Assembly: GCF_001650735.1 (NCBI RefSeq)
Contig: NZ_LXVY01000004.1
Span: 79,533 to 143,532 of the forward strand
Origin: Sphingomonas sp. TDK1
GTDB lineage: Bacteria > Pseudomonadota > Alphaproteobacteria > Sphingomonadales > Sphingomonadaceae
Reading direction: 5' to 3'
DNA length: 64,000 nucleotides
Shown here: positions 37,380 to 49,519 of the stretch, piece after piece
Position numbering within the stretch: position 1 is the stretch's first letter
Layout: every line of letters starts with the position of its first letter
The notes under the pieces: model-generated
Seen by the model: only the letters and a program-made list of their open reading frames with translations
Database searches by the model: none
Told to the model about the DNA's origin: nothing
Program-made: the position numbers and the translations under genes

Positions 37380-38240
37380 ATGGATTGTTGCGTTGCAGCA
37401 CCGAAGTTCGGGGCCAACGCGGAAGGTTCGGGGAAGTTGCGCGTGGATGTTGCCACCAGCGAGGCACGGATCGGGTTGCCGGCCGACACGGCCGTGCTTC
37501 CCGACTCGCCCTGCCGCCCGCGCCCCCTGCTGCTGCGCTGGGGCAAGCACCTGCGCGGCACGCTCGACCGGCTGATCGCGGCGTCCTCGCTGGTACCCAA
37601 TACGCCGGTGCTCGACATGCGGGCCTTTCCCTGGACGGCCGCGCTGCGCGCCGATTGGGCAGCGATCCGCGACGAGGCGCTGGCAGCGATCGCGGCGCAG
37701 CCCGGCGCGCCCTCGCTTGCCGCCATCTCGCCCGACCACCGCGCCATCGCGCCGATCGGCAAATGGCGCAGCCTGTTCCTGTGGGGCTATGGCTACCGCG
37801 TCGACGAGAATCTCGCGCGCTGCCCGCACACGTCGCGGCTGATGGAGCAGATTCCCGGCCTGAACAGCGCGATCTTCTCGATCCTCGCGCCCGGCACGCA
37901 TATTCCGGCGCATCGCGGCGTCACCAAGGGGCTGATCACCTGCCATATGGGGCTGGTGGTACCGCGCGACGGCGACGTGCGGATGCGCATCGGCAGCCGC
38001 GTGGTCCGCTGGGCCGAGGGCGAGACCCTGGTGTTCGACGACACCTATGACCATGAAGTGTGGAACGACAGCGCGCATACCCGCATCGTCCTGCTGATCC
38101 AGTTTCGCCGCCCCTTGCGCAATCCGGGCCGCTGGATCGCCGACACGCTGCTCGGCGTGCTGCGCCGCTCCGCCTTCGTGCAGGAAGCGCGGGCGAATCT
38201 GCGGCGCTGGCATCGCGGCGAAATCACGGCCGACGCCTGA
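37380..38240 (+). CDS. Aspartyl/asparaginyl beta-hydroxylase domain protein (LpxO-like)
   Basis: 286 residues. The non-heme iron, 2-oxoglutarate dioxygenase fold is shown by HIPAHRG (H178) and TYDHEVWND (H225), the probable iron-ligand histidines, and by an Arg after them (TRIVLLIQF) for 2-oxoglutarate. WRSLFLWGYGYR before the core is also common in the family. Members hydroxylate Asp/Asn residues or, as LpxO, lipid A acyl chains; the choice here is open. The first 45 residues are poorly conserved, so a later start (GTG 37443) is possible. Confidence 0.85.
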   Translation: MDCCVAAPKFGANAEGSGKLRVDVATSEARIGLPADTAVLPDSPCRPRPLLLRWGKHLRGTLDRLIAASSLVPNTPVLDMRAFPWTAALRADWAAIRDEALAAIAAQPGAPSLAAISPDHRAIAPIGKWRSLFLWGYGYRVDENLARCPHTSRLMEQIPGLNSAIFSILAPGTHIPAHRGVTKGLITCHMGLVVPRDGDVRMRIGSRVVRWAEGETLVFDDTYDHEVWNDSAHTRIVLLIQFRRPLRNPGRWIADTLLGVLRRSAFVQEARANLRRWHRGEITADA

Positions 38241-38286
38241 CGATCGCCACATTGTCGGCGCGGACCGGCGGCGCTAAGCCAGGACC

Positions 38287-38703
38287 ATGCCACGCCCCTT
38301 CCATCTTGCCTTTCCGGTGCATGACCTCGCCGCCGCCCGCGCCTTCTACGGCGGGCTGCTCGGCTGCCCGGAGGGCCGCGCGTCGGACCAGTGGATCGAC
38401 TTCGATCTGTTCGGCCACCAGATCGTCGCCCATCTCGATCCTGCCGCGAAGCCGGTCGCGACGACCAGCCCGGTCGACGGCCATGACGTGCCGGTGCCGC
38501 ATTTCGGGGTGGTGCTGACGATGGAGGACTGGCACGCGCTCGCAGCCAGGCTGGAGGCGGCAGGGGTTGCCTTCGGCATCGCGCCGCACATCCGCTTCCA
38601 GGGGCAGGTGGGCGAGCAGGCGACGATGTTCTTCCGCGACCCCAGCGGGAACGCGCTGGAATTCAAGGCGTTCGCCGATGACGCCATGGTGTTCGCAACA
38701 TGA
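38287..38703 (+). CDS. VOC-family (glyoxalase/dioxygenase fold) protein
   Basis: 138 residues with the paired beta-alpha-beta modules of vicinal oxygen chelate proteins: [27 protein letters not shown] at the start, [23 protein letters not shown] in the middle, and [15 protein letters not shown] at the end. Possible metal ligands are the early His and the late Glu in ALEFK. Substrate unknown. Its stop overlaps the start of the next gene by 4 nt. Confidence 0.88.
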   Translation: MPRPFHLAFPVHDLAAARAFYGGLLGCPEGRASDQWIDFDLFGHQIVAHLDPAAKPVATTSPVDGHDVPVPHFGVVLTMEDWHALAARLEAAGVAFGIAPHIRFQGQVGEQATMFFRDPSGNALEFKAFADDAMVFAT

Positions 38704-39005
38704 TCCCGCAGACGATCAGCGTCGACATTCCCCACCAGCTGGGCCGCGACGCGGCGCGGGCACGGATCGATTCGAAGATCGGCCGGCTGGCGGAAAAGAT
38801 CCCCGGCGGCGCCACCGTCGAGCACCGCTGGGACGGCGACAGCCTGCACTTCACCGTCGCGGCGATGGGCCAGCAGGTGGTGAGCCGGCTGGACGTGCAG
38901 GATACCCAGGTCCACGCCGAAATCGCCCTGCCCGGCATGCTCGCATTGTTCGCGGGCAAGGTGCGCGAGATGCTCGCGAAGGAAGGGCCCCGGCTGCTCG
39001 CCTGA
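38700..39005 (+). CDS. Polyhydroxyalkanoic acid system (PHA_gran_rgn) family protein
   Basis: 101 residues. The layout fits the PHA_gran_rgn family: [18 protein letters not shown], a central basic helix ([12 protein letters not shown]), [17 protein letters not shown] and a C-terminal [16 protein letters not shown]. The family is linked to PHA granules by genome context, but its molecular role is unproven. Coupled to the VOC gene by an ATGA overlap. Confidence 0.8.
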   Translation: MIPQTISVDIPHQLGRDAARARIDSKIGRLAEKIPGGATVEHRWDGDSLHFTVAAMGQQVVSRLDVQDTQVHAEIALPGMLALFAGKVREMLAKEGPRLLA

Positions 39006-39020
39006 GGGGCCCGCGGCGGG

Positions 39021-40406
39021 TCAGCGCGCCGCGCTCACCCGCCACACGGTATTGCCGACATCGTCCGCCACGAGCAGCGCGCCGCCCGCCCCGGTGATCA
39101 CCGCGACCGGGCGGCCCTGCGCTTCGCCCTTGGCGTTGAGGAAGCCGGTGAGCACGTCCTGCAGCTTGGCGCCCTTGGCCGGGAAGCCATTGTCGCCGAA
39201 CGGCACGAACACGACCTTGTAGCCCGAGGGCGGCTGGCGATTCCACGAGCCGTGCAGGCCGATGAAGGCGCCGTTCGCATAGGCGCCGCCCAGCCGCGCA
39301 CCATCGGCGAAGGTGAGGCCCAAAGGCGCGGTGTGGGCACCCAGCCCGAAGTCCGGGCGGCGGACATATTCGCGCAGGTCCGGCCGCCCCGGCTCGACCC
39401 GCTTGTCTTCGTACCCACCCCAATATTGCCAGGGCCAGCCGAAAAAGGCGCCGAGATCGACCCGGCTCAGATAGTCCGGCGGCATGTCCGAGCCGAGCAT
39501 GTCGCGCTCGTTCACCACCGCCCAGAGCGCCTGGGTCCTGGGCTCGAAGGCCATGCCGTTGGCGTTGCGGATGCCCCAGGCGAAGATGCGGCTGGTCTTG
39601 GTCGCGGGATCCAACTCGAGGATCACCGCGCGGTTGGTCGGCTGCGCCGCCGCGGCGGCCATCTGGCCGGGGCTTTCGGCGCTGTAGATCGGGCCTTCCT
39701 TGTCCAGCCCGTCCTCCGCGACGTTCGAGGACGAACCGATGCTGACATAGAGGTGCTTGCCGTCGAGCGAGGCCACCACGTTGCGCGCCCAGTGGTTGCC
39801 GCCGCCCGGCAGCGCCAGGATCTTCTCCGACTTGGCGGTGATCCTGGTCTGGCCTTCCAGATACGGATAGCGGACCAGCGAATCGGTGTTCGCCACGTAG
39901 AGCGCGCCGTTCGCCACCACCATGCCGCTGGGCGAGTTGAGCCCGGTGAGGAATACGGTGCGCATATCGGCCACGCCGTCGCCATCGCTGTCGCGCAGCA
40001 GCGTGATGCGATTGGCCGAGGCGCCGCCGGCACCCGCCTTGTTCATCAGGATGCCCATTACCCAGCCGGTGATCCCGCCCTTGTCGCGCGGCGGCGAATT
40101 GCTTTCCGCGACGAGGATGTCGCCATTGGACAGCTGGTACAGCCAGCGTGGGTGGTCCAGCTTGTCGGCGAACTTTTGCACCTTCAGGCCCGCCGCCGGC
40201 TTCGGCATCGCGCCCGCCGGCCAGCCGACCGCCTTGGCGACCCCGACCGTAGGGATGTTCTGATAGCGCGGATCGGTGATCTCGGGTTCGCGGCCGGTGA
40301 CGGCGATCTCGGGCAGCGTGGCGACGTCCGGGCGGCTGAGCCAGTACCAGGCGGCACCGCCGGCGACGATCAGAAGGGCGAGGGCGATCAGAAGGCGCTT
40401 GAGCAT
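39021..40406 (-). CDS. Sorbosone dehydrogenase-like / PQQ sugar dehydrogenase family protein
   Basis: 461 residues. An N-terminal anchor (MLKRLLIALALLIVAGGAAWYWL) is followed by a six-bladed beta-propeller of the soluble glucose / L-sorbosone dehydrogenase family: DHPRWLYQLSNGDILVAE, GLNSPSGMVV, WGIRNANGMAFEP and AHTAPLGLTF. Such proteins use PQQ in the periplasm to oxidise sugars or aldehydes. Whether PQQ is bound here cannot be shown by eye. Start at 40406 gives the anchor directly. Divergent from the C13 peptidase gene. Confidence 0.85.
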   Translation of the reverse strand: MLKRLLIALALLIVAGGAAWYWLSRPDVATLPEIAVTGREPEITDPRYQNIPTVGVAKAVGWPAGAMPKPAAGLKVQKFADKLDHPRWLYQLSNGDILVAESNSPPRDKGGITGWVMGILMNKAGAGGASANRITLLRDSDGDGVADMRTVFLTGLNSPSGMVVANGALYVANTDSLVRYPYLEGQTRITAKSEKILALPGGGNHWARNVVASLDGKHLYVSIGSSSNVAEDGLDKEGPIYSAESPGQMAAAAAQPTNRAVILELDPATKTSRIFAWGIRNANGMAFEPRTQALWAVVNERDMLGSDMPPDYLSRVDLGAFFGWPWQYWGGYEDKRVEPGRPDLREYVRRPDFGLGAHTAPLGLTFADGARLGGAYANGAFIGLHGSWNRQPPSGYKVVFVPFGDNGFPAKGAKLQDVLTGFLNAKGEAQGRPVAVITGAGGALLVADDVGNTVWRVSAAR

Positions 40407-40522
40407 GCCGCCAGCGATAGGGGGCAGCGCGCATGAATCCAATGCGATTCTGCGGGCCGCGCTTGACTTCGCTTTGCACTGAGCAAGAGTGTCGGTTCAC
40501 CTGTTCCGGGGGATCGGCCCGA

Positions 40523-41497
40523 ATGCGGTTCTGGTTGCGCGCGTCTGCCGTGATGCTGGCCTTGTCGGGCAGCGCTTCCGCCTTCGCGCAGCAGCAGCCG
40601 CCCGAGCATCGCAGCGAATGGCCCGGCCTTGTCTCCGGCGACGACGGCATCGACGGGATGGAGAGCGGACCGGAGCTGCAGCGCGGCCGTGAACCCGGTG
40701 CCATGCTCGCCGACCAGCGACGGCTGAGCGCGGCGCTTGCCGGCCTTCAGCCCGAACGCAAGGGCGTGGTCGACGCCTATGTCCTGAGCGTCGCGCTCGA
40801 CAGCGATCCGGTGTTCTCCCGCGAGGCGCGCGAGAGCGGCCGGGTGCTCACCCGCCGTTTTGATGCTGACGGTCGGACGCTGGTGCTCGCCGGGCCCGAC
40901 GGCCGCGGCGGCGCGCCCCTCCCCGCCGGCAGCCTGACGTCGCTGACGCTCGCGCTGGCCCGTGTCGCCGAGTTGATGGACCATCGCCAGGACGTGCTGG
41001 TCCTGTACGTCACCGCGCACGGCGCCCCCGATGCAGGTATCGCCTATCACGATGGCGACCAGGGCTTCGGCGTGCTGCCGCCGAAGCGGCTCGCCGAGCT
41101 GCTCGACGGACTCGGCATCCGCAACCGGCTGCTGCTGATTTCCGCCTGCTACTCCGGCGCGTTCGTGAAACGGCTGATGAGCGACACCACCGCGATTCTC
41201 ACCGCCGCGTCGGCGACCCGCAGTTCGTTCGGCTGCCGCGCGGAAAATGACTGGACCTTCTTCGGCGATGCGCTGGTCAACCACGCGCTGCGCAAGCCCC
41301 AGCCGCTGGCCGACGCCGCCGCCGAGGCGCGCAAGACGATCATCGGCTGGGAACGCGAGGGGCGGCTCGACCCGTCGATGCCGCAGGTGACGATCGGGGA
41401 CGCCGTGGGAAGCTGGCTCGCGCCGCTGGAGGCACGAATGCCGAAGCAAGCGACGGCACCGGTGGGCGCGCCGGCGACGGACGCGCTGCAGCCCTGA
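40523..41497 (+). CDS. C13-family (legumain-like) cysteine peptidase, secreted
   Basis: 324 residues. Signal peptide (MRFWLRASAVMLALSGSASAFA). Caspase-like fold with catalytic H166 in YVTAHGAPD and C209 in LLISACYSGAFV, the clan CD dyad; the SACYSG motif is typical of the bacterial C13 group. The enzyme should be periplasmic or surface-located and may process other proteins. GGGGGA precedes the ATG at 40523 by about 10 nt. A ClpP-like gene follows after 78 nt. Confidence 0.85.
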   Translation: MRFWLRASAVMLALSGSASAFAQQQPPEHRSEWPGLVSGDDGIDGMESGPELQRGREPGAMLADQRRLSAALAGLQPERKGVVDAYVLSVALDSDPVFSREARESGRVLTRRFDADGRTLVLAGPDGRGGAPLPAGSLTSLTLALARVAELMDHRQDVLVLYVTAHGAPDAGIAYHDGDQGFGVLPPKRLAELLDGLGIRNRLLLISACYSGAFVKRLMSDTTAILTAASATRSSFGCRAENDWTFFGDALVNHALRKPQPLADAAAEARKTIIGWEREGRLDPSMPQVTIGDAVGSWLAPLEARMPKQATAPVGAPATDALQP

Positions 41498-41575
41498 GCC
41501 TGATCCTCCCTCCCGCAAGCGGCAGGGGGATGCAGGAAGAGCGGAACTCCCCCCGCCCTCGCCGGTTGGCGGCGC

Positions 41576-42151
41576 ATGTCCGAATCCCAGAGCCCGCTCC
41601 AGCGCTATCCGCTGCTCGCCACGCCGCATGTCCGGTTGCAGGGCAATGTCGACGACGCGATGTACCAGAAATTCCGCGAGCAGCTGCTCGGTGCAGCCGG
41701 CGACGGCCCGTTGGTGGTGTCGCTCTCCACGCTCGGCGGCGACCCGGAGGTCGCCCGGCTGATGGCCGACGAACTGCGCCTGCTGCGCGAGGCGACGGGC
41801 CGCGAGCTGCTGTTCCTCGGCAAGGTCGCCGTCTATTCGGCCGGCGCGACCTTCATGTCGGGCTTTCCGGCCGACAAGCGCTTCCTTACCCGCGGAACCC
41901 GGCTGATGCTGCACGAGCGGCAGATGCATTCGAGCATAGACCTTTCCGGCCCGCTGCGCGCCCTGCCCGCGATCCTCAAGGCCAAGCTCAACGAAATCGA
42001 GCACTCGATCGCAATCGAGGAAGAAGGGTTTCGCGCCCTTGTCGCCGGATCGCGAGTCGATTTCGAGGAACTGCGCCGCCGCGCGCCCTATAACTGGTAT
42101 ATCGAGGCCGAGGAGGCCCGCGATCTGGGGCTCGTGCTGGACGTGATCTGA
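41576..42151 (+). CDS. ClpP-like serine protease, atypical
   Basis: 191 residues with a ClpP/crotonase fold. S88 (YSAGATF) and H113 (LMLHERQ) are 25 residues apart, as Ser97 and His122 are in E. coli ClpP. The catalytic Asp of ClpP aligns with N173 ([15 protein letters not shown]), so the triad looks altered. No propeptide or signal is visible, and it ends right after the GLVLDVI strand. It may act as a cytoplasmic protease or a scaffold. It is not a housekeeping clpP, which would sit beside clpX. Confidence 0.75.
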   Translation: MSESQSPLQRYPLLATPHVRLQGNVDDAMYQKFREQLLGAAGDGPLVVSLSTLGGDPEVARLMADELRLLREATGRELLFLGKVAVYSAGATFMSGFPADKRFLTRGTRLMLHERQMHSSIDLSGPLRALPAILKAKLNEIEHSIAIEEEGFRALVAGSRVDFEELRRRAPYNWYIEAEEARDLGLVLDVI

Positions 42152-42251
42152 GCGCCCCAGTCCAAAGGACACTTGCGCTGCGCCCGCGAAAGGCATAGCC
42201 CGCGCCGCAAAACCGACGCGTCGCGCCGAAGCGAAAGAGGAAGTTTCAGGA

Positions 42252-43034
42252 ATGGCCGAATTCCGCCTGCCCAAGAACAGCCGCATTACCAAGGGCCAGG
42301 AGCACAAGGCGAGCCCCGAAGCCACGCGGGTCAAGAAGTTCAAGATCTACCGCTACGATCCGGATTCGGGCGAGAACCCGCGCTACGACACGTTCGAGGT
42401 GGACCTCGACGATTGCGGCCCGATGGTTCTCGACGCGCTGATCAAGATCAAGGGCGAGCAGGACTCGTCGCTTACGTTCCGTCGCTCCTGCCGCGAAGGC
42501 ATTTGCGGTTCCTGCTCGATGAACATCGGCGGCAAGAACGGCCTCGCCTGCACCACCGCGATCGAGGACGTGAAGGGCGAGGTGCAGATCACCCCGCTGC
42601 CGCACATGGACGTGATCAAGGACCTGGTCCCCGATTTCACGCACTTCTATGCGCAGTACGCCTCGATCAAGCCGTGGCTGCAGACCGTGACCACCACGCC
42701 TTCGGGCAAGGAGCGCCTGCAGAGCCCCAAGGATCGCGAGAAGCTGGACGGCCTCTACGAGTGCATCCTGTGCGCCTGCTGCTCGACCTCGTGCCCGAGC
42801 TACTGGTGGAACAGCGACAAGTTCCTCGGCCCGGCGATCCTGCTCCAGGCCTATCGCTGGCTTGCCGATTCGCGCGACGAGATGACCGGCGAGCGGCTCG
42901 ACCAGCTCGAGGATCCGTTCCGCCTGTATCGCTGCCACACGATCATGAACTGCGCGAACGCCTGCCCGAAGGGCCTCAGCCCCGCCAAGGCGATCGCCGA
43001 AGTGAAGAAGCTGGCGGCCGAGCGCGTGCTTTGA
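42252..43034 (+). CDS. sdhB: Succinate dehydrogenase iron-sulfur subunit
   Basis: 260 residues. All three cluster motifs are present: the [2Fe-2S] ligands in CREGICGSC and the later LAC, the [4Fe-4S] motif [11 protein letters not shown], and the [3Fe-4S] motif [14 protein letters not shown]. It passes electrons from succinate to ubiquinone at the inner membrane. sdhC, sdhD and sdhA are not adjacent, though sdhB normally ends a sdhCDAB operon. AGGAAG upstream of the ATG. Confidence 0.96.
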   Translation: MAEFRLPKNSRITKGQEHKASPEATRVKKFKIYRYDPDSGENPRYDTFEVDLDDCGPMVLDALIKIKGEQDSSLTFRRSCREGICGSCSMNIGGKNGLACTTAIEDVKGEVQITPLPHMDVIKDLVPDFTHFYAQYASIKPWLQTVTTTPSGKERLQSPKDREKLDGLYECILCACCSTSCPSYWWNSDKFLGPAILLQAYRWLADSRDEMTGERLDQLEDPFRLYRCHTIMNCANACPKGLSPAKAIAEVKKLAAERVL

Positions 43035-43071
43035 TCGCCCGGCACCACCCTTCGCTCTGACACGATGATCA

Positions 43072-43110
43072 CGAGCCGCCTGGCCCACCGGCCGGGCGGC
43101 TCGTTCCTTT
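43072..43110 (+). terminator. Probable terminator after sdhB
   Basis: CGAGCCGCC ... GGCGGCTCG form a long stem (43072-43103) with the loop around CCCACCGG, followed by TTCCTTTT. zapE starts 16 nt later. Confidence 0.7.
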
Positions 43111-43125
43111 TGGTGACCTGTTTCC

Positions 43126-44238
43126 ATGACCCGCGTTCTCGATCGTTACCGCGCCCTCGTCTCCGCCGGCGAGCTTCGCCCCGATCGCGAGCAGGAGGCC
43201 GCCGCTTCCCGCCTTGATGCGCTGGCGCAGGAGCTCCAGGCCGCGCCGCGCAAGGGCAGCGTGCTGTGGAAGCTCACTGGCCGCAAGCCGGCGGTGCCGC
43301 GCGGACTGTACCTGTGGGGCGATGTCGGCCGCGGCAAGTCGATGCTGATGGACCTGTTCTTCGACAGCCTCGACATCCGCCGGAAGCGGCGCGTCCATTT
43401 CCACGAATTCATGATCGAAGTGCACGAGCGGCTGAACGTCGAGCGGCAGAAGGATACCGCCGATCCGGTGGTCGCCGTCGCCGATGCGCTGGCCAGCGAC
43501 ACGCGGCTGCTCGCGTTCGACGAGCTGGTGGTGAACAACCCGCCCGACGCGATGATCCTGTCGCGCCTGTTCATCGCGATGATGGCGCATGGACTCACCG
43601 TGGTTGCGACGTCGAACCGGCCGCCCAAGGACCTCTACAAGGACGGGCTCAACCGCCAGCTGTTCCTGCCGTTCATCGACCTGATCGGCGAGCGCATGGA
43701 CGTGCTCGCACTCAACGGCCCGGTCGATTACCGCCGCGACCGGCTGGGCAGCGTCGATACCTGGCTGGTGCCCAATGGTCCCGAATCGACCGCGACGCTC
43801 TCCGCGGCATTCTTCCGGCTGACCGACTATCCCGTGGAAGACCGCGCGCGCGTGCCCACCTGCCAGGTGCCGATTCCCGGCGGGCGCGAGATTCTGGTGC
43901 CCAAATGCGTCAAGGGCGTCGCCGTCTTCTCGTTCAAGCGGCTGTGCGGCGAAGCGCGCGGGGCGCCCGACTATCTGGCCATCGCGCGGCGCTTCCACAC
44001 CGTGATCCTCGTCGGCATCCCCAAGCTGGGGCCGGAAAATCGCAACGAGGCCGCGCGTTTCGTGACGCTGGTCGATGCGCTGTACGAGCATAAGGTAAAG
44101 CTGCTCGCCGCGGCCGATGCCGCGCCCGAGCATCTCTACGAAAGCGGCGACGGCCGGTTCGAGTTCGAGCGTACCGTCTCACGCCTGCTCGAGATGCAGT
44201 CGGACGATTATCTCGCCAAGGGTCATGGAGCGGATTGA
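43126..44238 (+). CDS. zapE: Cell division protein ZapE (AFG1-like ATPase)
   Basis: 370 residues. AAA+ ATPase with Walker A GDVGRGKS at 65-72, the following MLMDLFF, VHFHEFMIEVH, and a Walker B-like LLAFDELVV. LNRQLFLPFIDL and LYESGDGRFEFERTVSRLLEMQS are family signatures. E. coli ZapE acts on FtsZ at division under low oxygen; mitochondrial AFG1 helps turn over respiratory subunits, which suits its place next to sdhB. Confidence 0.93.
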   Translation: MTRVLDRYRALVSAGELRPDREQEAAASRLDALAQELQAAPRKGSVLWKLTGRKPAVPRGLYLWGDVGRGKSMLMDLFFDSLDIRRKRRVHFHEFMIEVHERLNVERQKDTADPVVAVADALASDTRLLAFDELVVNNPPDAMILSRLFIAMMAHGLTVVATSNRPPKDLYKDGLNRQLFLPFIDLIGERMDVLALNGPVDYRRDRLGSVDTWLVPNGPESTATLSAAFFRLTDYPVEDRARVPTCQVPIPGGREILVPKCVKGVAVFSFKRLCGEARGAPDYLAIARRFHTVILVGIPKLGPENRNEAARFVTLVDALYEHKVKLLAAADAAPEHLYESGDGRFEFERTVSRLLEMQSDDYLAKGHGAD

Positions 44239-44317
44239 TCAGACCACGTTGTAAGTCCATTCTCCCGTTTCTAAAATGACAATGGGCTCCGGGATTTACC
44301 GGAGGAACAGGGAGAAG

Positions 44318-46180
44318 ATGATGCGGCGGTTACGCCTCCTCGCGGCCATGGGTCTTGCGTGTCTTGGACTATCTTCGGCCTGGGCGCAGCCGGTGCTCGT
44401 CGCCGCGGACCTGCGCCAGCAGCAGAGCCTGGACGGCCCCTGGCACTGGTCGATCGATCCCTATCGCGATGGCCTGGCCGGTTTCCATGGCGAGCCGCCC
44501 AATGCCCGGACCAATCGCGCCGCCGACGTGATCGCCGCCGAGGTGATGCAGGCCAAGCCGCGCACCTTCTTCGAACAAGACATGCAGCTCTCCCCGGTGG
44601 TCAGCCTGCCGGGCTCCTGGATCGGCCATTCGCCCGAGATGCGGCTGTACCAGGGCCTTGTCTGGTACCAGCGCGCGTTCCCCGCTACCGCACCCAAGCC
44701 GGGCAACCGCGTGTTCCTGCGCATCGGCGCGGCGGAATACCGCTCCTATGTCTATCTCAACGGCAAGCCGCTGGGCGAACATCGCGGCGGCTATACGCCC
44801 TTCGCCTTCGAGGTGACCAAGCTGCTGCGGCCGGGCCGCAACCAGATCACCATCGGCGTCGATTCGGTACGCACGGCCAACGACGTGCCGCCGCCCGTGA
44901 CGGATTGGGAAACCTATGGCGGCATCACGCGCAGCATCACGCTCGTCACGGTGCCCGACACCTATGTCGACGACGCCTTCGTTCGGCTGACGCCGGACGG
45001 CGCCCGCATCGCCATATCGGTGCAGCTCGAAGGGCCGAAGGCGGCGAACAGCGCGGTGAAGTTCCGCATTCCCGCGCTCGGCGCAACGCTGGACGGCAAG
45101 ACCGACGACGCGGGCAAATGGGACGCGACGCTGCCGGTGCCGCGCACGCTGGTCCGCTGGTCGCCCGAGAACCCGAAGCTGTACGATATCGCCATCGACG
45201 CCGGCGCGGATCATTTTGCCGACCGCATGGGCTTCCGCACCATCGCGGTGAAGGGCACCGACATCCTGCTCAACGGCAAGCCGATCTTCCTGCGGGGCAT
45301 CTCGATGCACGAGGAAGAGCTGGGGACGAACCCGGTGCGCGCGATGACGCCTGCCGCCGCCCGCGCGCTGCTCGGCGAGATCAAATACGGCCTGCACGGC
45401 AATTTCGTGCGACTGGCCCACTATCCGCACAGCGAACGGACCACCCGCCTCGCCGACGAGATGGGCCTGCTCGTGTGGAGCGAGGTGCCCCTCTACTGGC
45501 TGGTCAACTGGAACAACCCGGACACGCTGGCCGATGCGCGGCGAATCCTGTCCGAGAACATCCACCGCGACCGCAACCGCGCCGCCATTGTGCTGTGGAG
45601 CGTCGCCAACGAAACGCCGACCAACGATGCGCGCAACGCCTTCCTGCGCACGATGATCGGGGACGTTCGCAGCCTGGATTCCAGCCGCCTCGTGACCGCG
45701 GCGCTGCTGAGCGGCCGCGAGGGCAACAAGATCATGAAGATCGACGATCCGCTTGCCGCCGATCTCGATGTCATGGCGATCAACACCTATAACGGCTGGT
45801 ACACCGACGATGCGCTGGAGGATCTCGCCAGCCAGGAATGGCGCGGGCCAGCGAACAAGCCGCTCATCTTCTCCGAATTCGGCGCGGACGCGCGCGCCGG
45901 CTATCACGATCCGGTGGCGAGCCCGCACAAGTTCAGCGAGGAATATCAGGCGGACTATTACCGCGCGACGCTCGCCATGGCCGCCAAGGTGCCGTTCCTG
46001 CGGGGGATGAGCCCCTGGATCCTGAAGGACTTCCGCTCGCCGCGGCGCCAGCACCCGATCTATCAGCAGGGCTGGAACCGCAAGGGCCTGATCTCCGAAA
46101 CCGGCCAGCACAAGCTCGCCTTCGACGTCCTCGCCGGCGACTATACCCGGCGCGAGGCGGCCGACACGGCGAAGCAATAG
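44318..46180 (+). CDS. Glycoside hydrolase family 2 enzyme (beta-glucuronidase/galactosidase-like), secreted
   Basis: About 620 residues. Signal peptide (RRLRLLAAMGLACLGLSSAWA). Sugar-binding jelly-roll, Ig-like and TIM-barrel domains follow in order. The acid/base is E432 (SVANETP) and the nucleophile E520 (IFSEFGADA), in the GH2 pattern. ISMHEEEL and FVRLAHYPHS in the barrel also fit beta-glucuronidases. GGGAGA lies just before two adjacent ATGs (44318, 44321). The enzyme would act in the periplasm or outside on glycans; exact linkage unknown. Confidence 0.88.
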   Translation: MMRRLRLLAAMGLACLGLSSAWAQPVLVAADLRQQQSLDGPWHWSIDPYRDGLAGFHGEPPNARTNRAADVIAAEVMQAKPRTFFEQDMQLSPVVSLPGSWIGHSPEMRLYQGLVWYQRAFPATAPKPGNRVFLRIGAAEYRSYVYLNGKPLGEHRGGYTPFAFEVTKLLRPGRNQITIGVDSVRTANDVPPPVTDWETYGGITRSITLVTVPDTYVDDAFVRLTPDGARIAISVQLEGPKAANSAVKFRIPALGATLDGKTDDAGKWDATLPVPRTLVRWSPENPKLYDIAIDAGADHFADRMGFRTIAVKGTDILLNGKPIFLRGISMHEEELGTNPVRAMTPAAARALLGEIKYGLHGNFVRLAHYPHSERTTRLADEMGLLVWSEVPLYWLVNWNNPDTLADARRILSENIHRDRNRAAIVLWSVANETPTNDARNAFLRTMIGDVRSLDSSRLVTAALLSGREGNKIMKIDDPLAADLDVMAINTYNGWYTDDALEDLASQEWRGPANKPLIFSEFGADARAGYHDPVASPHKFSEEYQADYYRATLAMAAKVPFLRGMSPWILKDFRSPRRQHPIYQQGWNRKGLISETGQHKLAFDVLAGDYTRREAADTAKQ

Positions 46181-46195
46181 GCCGCGCCGCCCCCT

Positions 46196-46216
46196 TCCCG
46201 CTTGCGGGAGGCGGGC
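46196..46216. repeat. Hairpin in convergent spacer
   Basis: CCCGCTTGCGGG with flanking C/G forms a small palindrome between the GH2 stop and the ygiC-like stop; it may act as a terminator in both directions although no T-run is present. Confidence 0.4.
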
Positions 46217-46235
46217 GCCGCTGGCGGAGCCGCCC

Positions 46236-47374
46236 CTATCCCTCGATCACATGCGGCACGAACCGCGCGGCGTTGCCGGTAATCAGCCCGTCCTCGCGGA
46301 TCCCCATGCCGACCGGCACGCCATCCACCACCCATGCCCCGATCACCGGGTACCCGGCGCCGAAGTCCCGCAGGGGATGGAAGCGCTGGTAGATCCACCC
46401 CTGTTCGTAATATTCGCCATCGGTCTCGGCGACGACCTGCTCGCCCCAGCGGATCGACACGTTCGCGCCCTCCCGCCCGAACAGCGGTTTGGCGACCTGG
46501 TCGCCGCCGATCGGCCGCGCGCCGGCCTCCAGCAGATTGGGATGGCCGGGAAACAGCTCCCACAGGATCGGCAGGATCGCCTTGTTGCTCCACAGCGTCT
46601 TCCAGATCGGTTCGATCCAGCGCGTCGTGCCCAGGCTCTCGACCAGCATGGGGGCGAAATCCTCCGCGAGCAGCCATTCCCAGGGGTAGAGATGGAAGAT
46701 TGTCTCGATCACGCGATCGGTGCCGTCGACGAAGCGATGCGCACCATGATCCCAGCCGATCGCCGCCATCTCCACCGGTAGCGTCACCAGACCGGCCGCC
46801 TCGGCGGTGTCGCGCAGATAGGCGACGGTCACGCTGTCCTCGCCCGCCGCATCGGCCATGTGCGCGAAATGGACCAGCGAACCGCCCAGCAGCGGCGCGA
46901 TCGCCCGCCATTGGGCCACCAGCGCGTCGTGGAGCCCGTTATACTGGTCGAGCGCCGGGAACACCGCCTGCTTCCAATCCCACTGGATCACCGCTGCCTC
47001 GAGCAGGCTGGTAGGGGTGTCGCAGTTGAACTCGAACAGCTTGGGCGGCCCGTCGCCGCTATAGCCGAGATCGAACCGCCCGAAATTGAGCGCGGGCGGT
47101 TCGGCCTCCCAGGCCGCCGCCACCGCATCCCAGGCGGCGCGCGGGACGCCGAGCTCGCCCAGACGACCTGCGGCAAGGATATGTTCGCCCGCCTCCAGAT
47201 ACAGCCGGTAGAGCTCGGCGCTCGCTGCCTCGATCTCCGCGACGTCGGCGGCGGTGAAGACGTAGCAGGCGCTTTCATCCCAATAGGGCCTGCCGTCCAG
47301 GCTGTGCCATACCAGCCCCAAGGACTCGACCTGCGCCTGCCAGCCGGCGCGCGGTGCCACGGTGGTGCGCCGCA

Positions 47375-47375
<1 letters not shown>
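46236..47375 (-). CDS. Glutathionylspermidine synthase family protein (YgiC-like, ATP-grasp)
   Basis: 379 residues. The C-terminal synthetase fold of glutathionylspermidine synthase is seen in FNFGRFDLGY-like LNFGRFDLGYSGDG, LFEFNCDTPTSLLE, IGWDHG and KPLFGREGANVSI, the last two lying in ATP-binding loops. The amidase half of E. coli Gss is absent, as in YgiC/YjfC. These are thought to ligate peptides, with substrates undefined. Its start codon overlaps the stop of the preceding lipoprotein gene (TGATG), as in the ygiB-ygiC pair. Confidence 0.9.
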
Positions 47376-49519
<2,144 letters not shown>

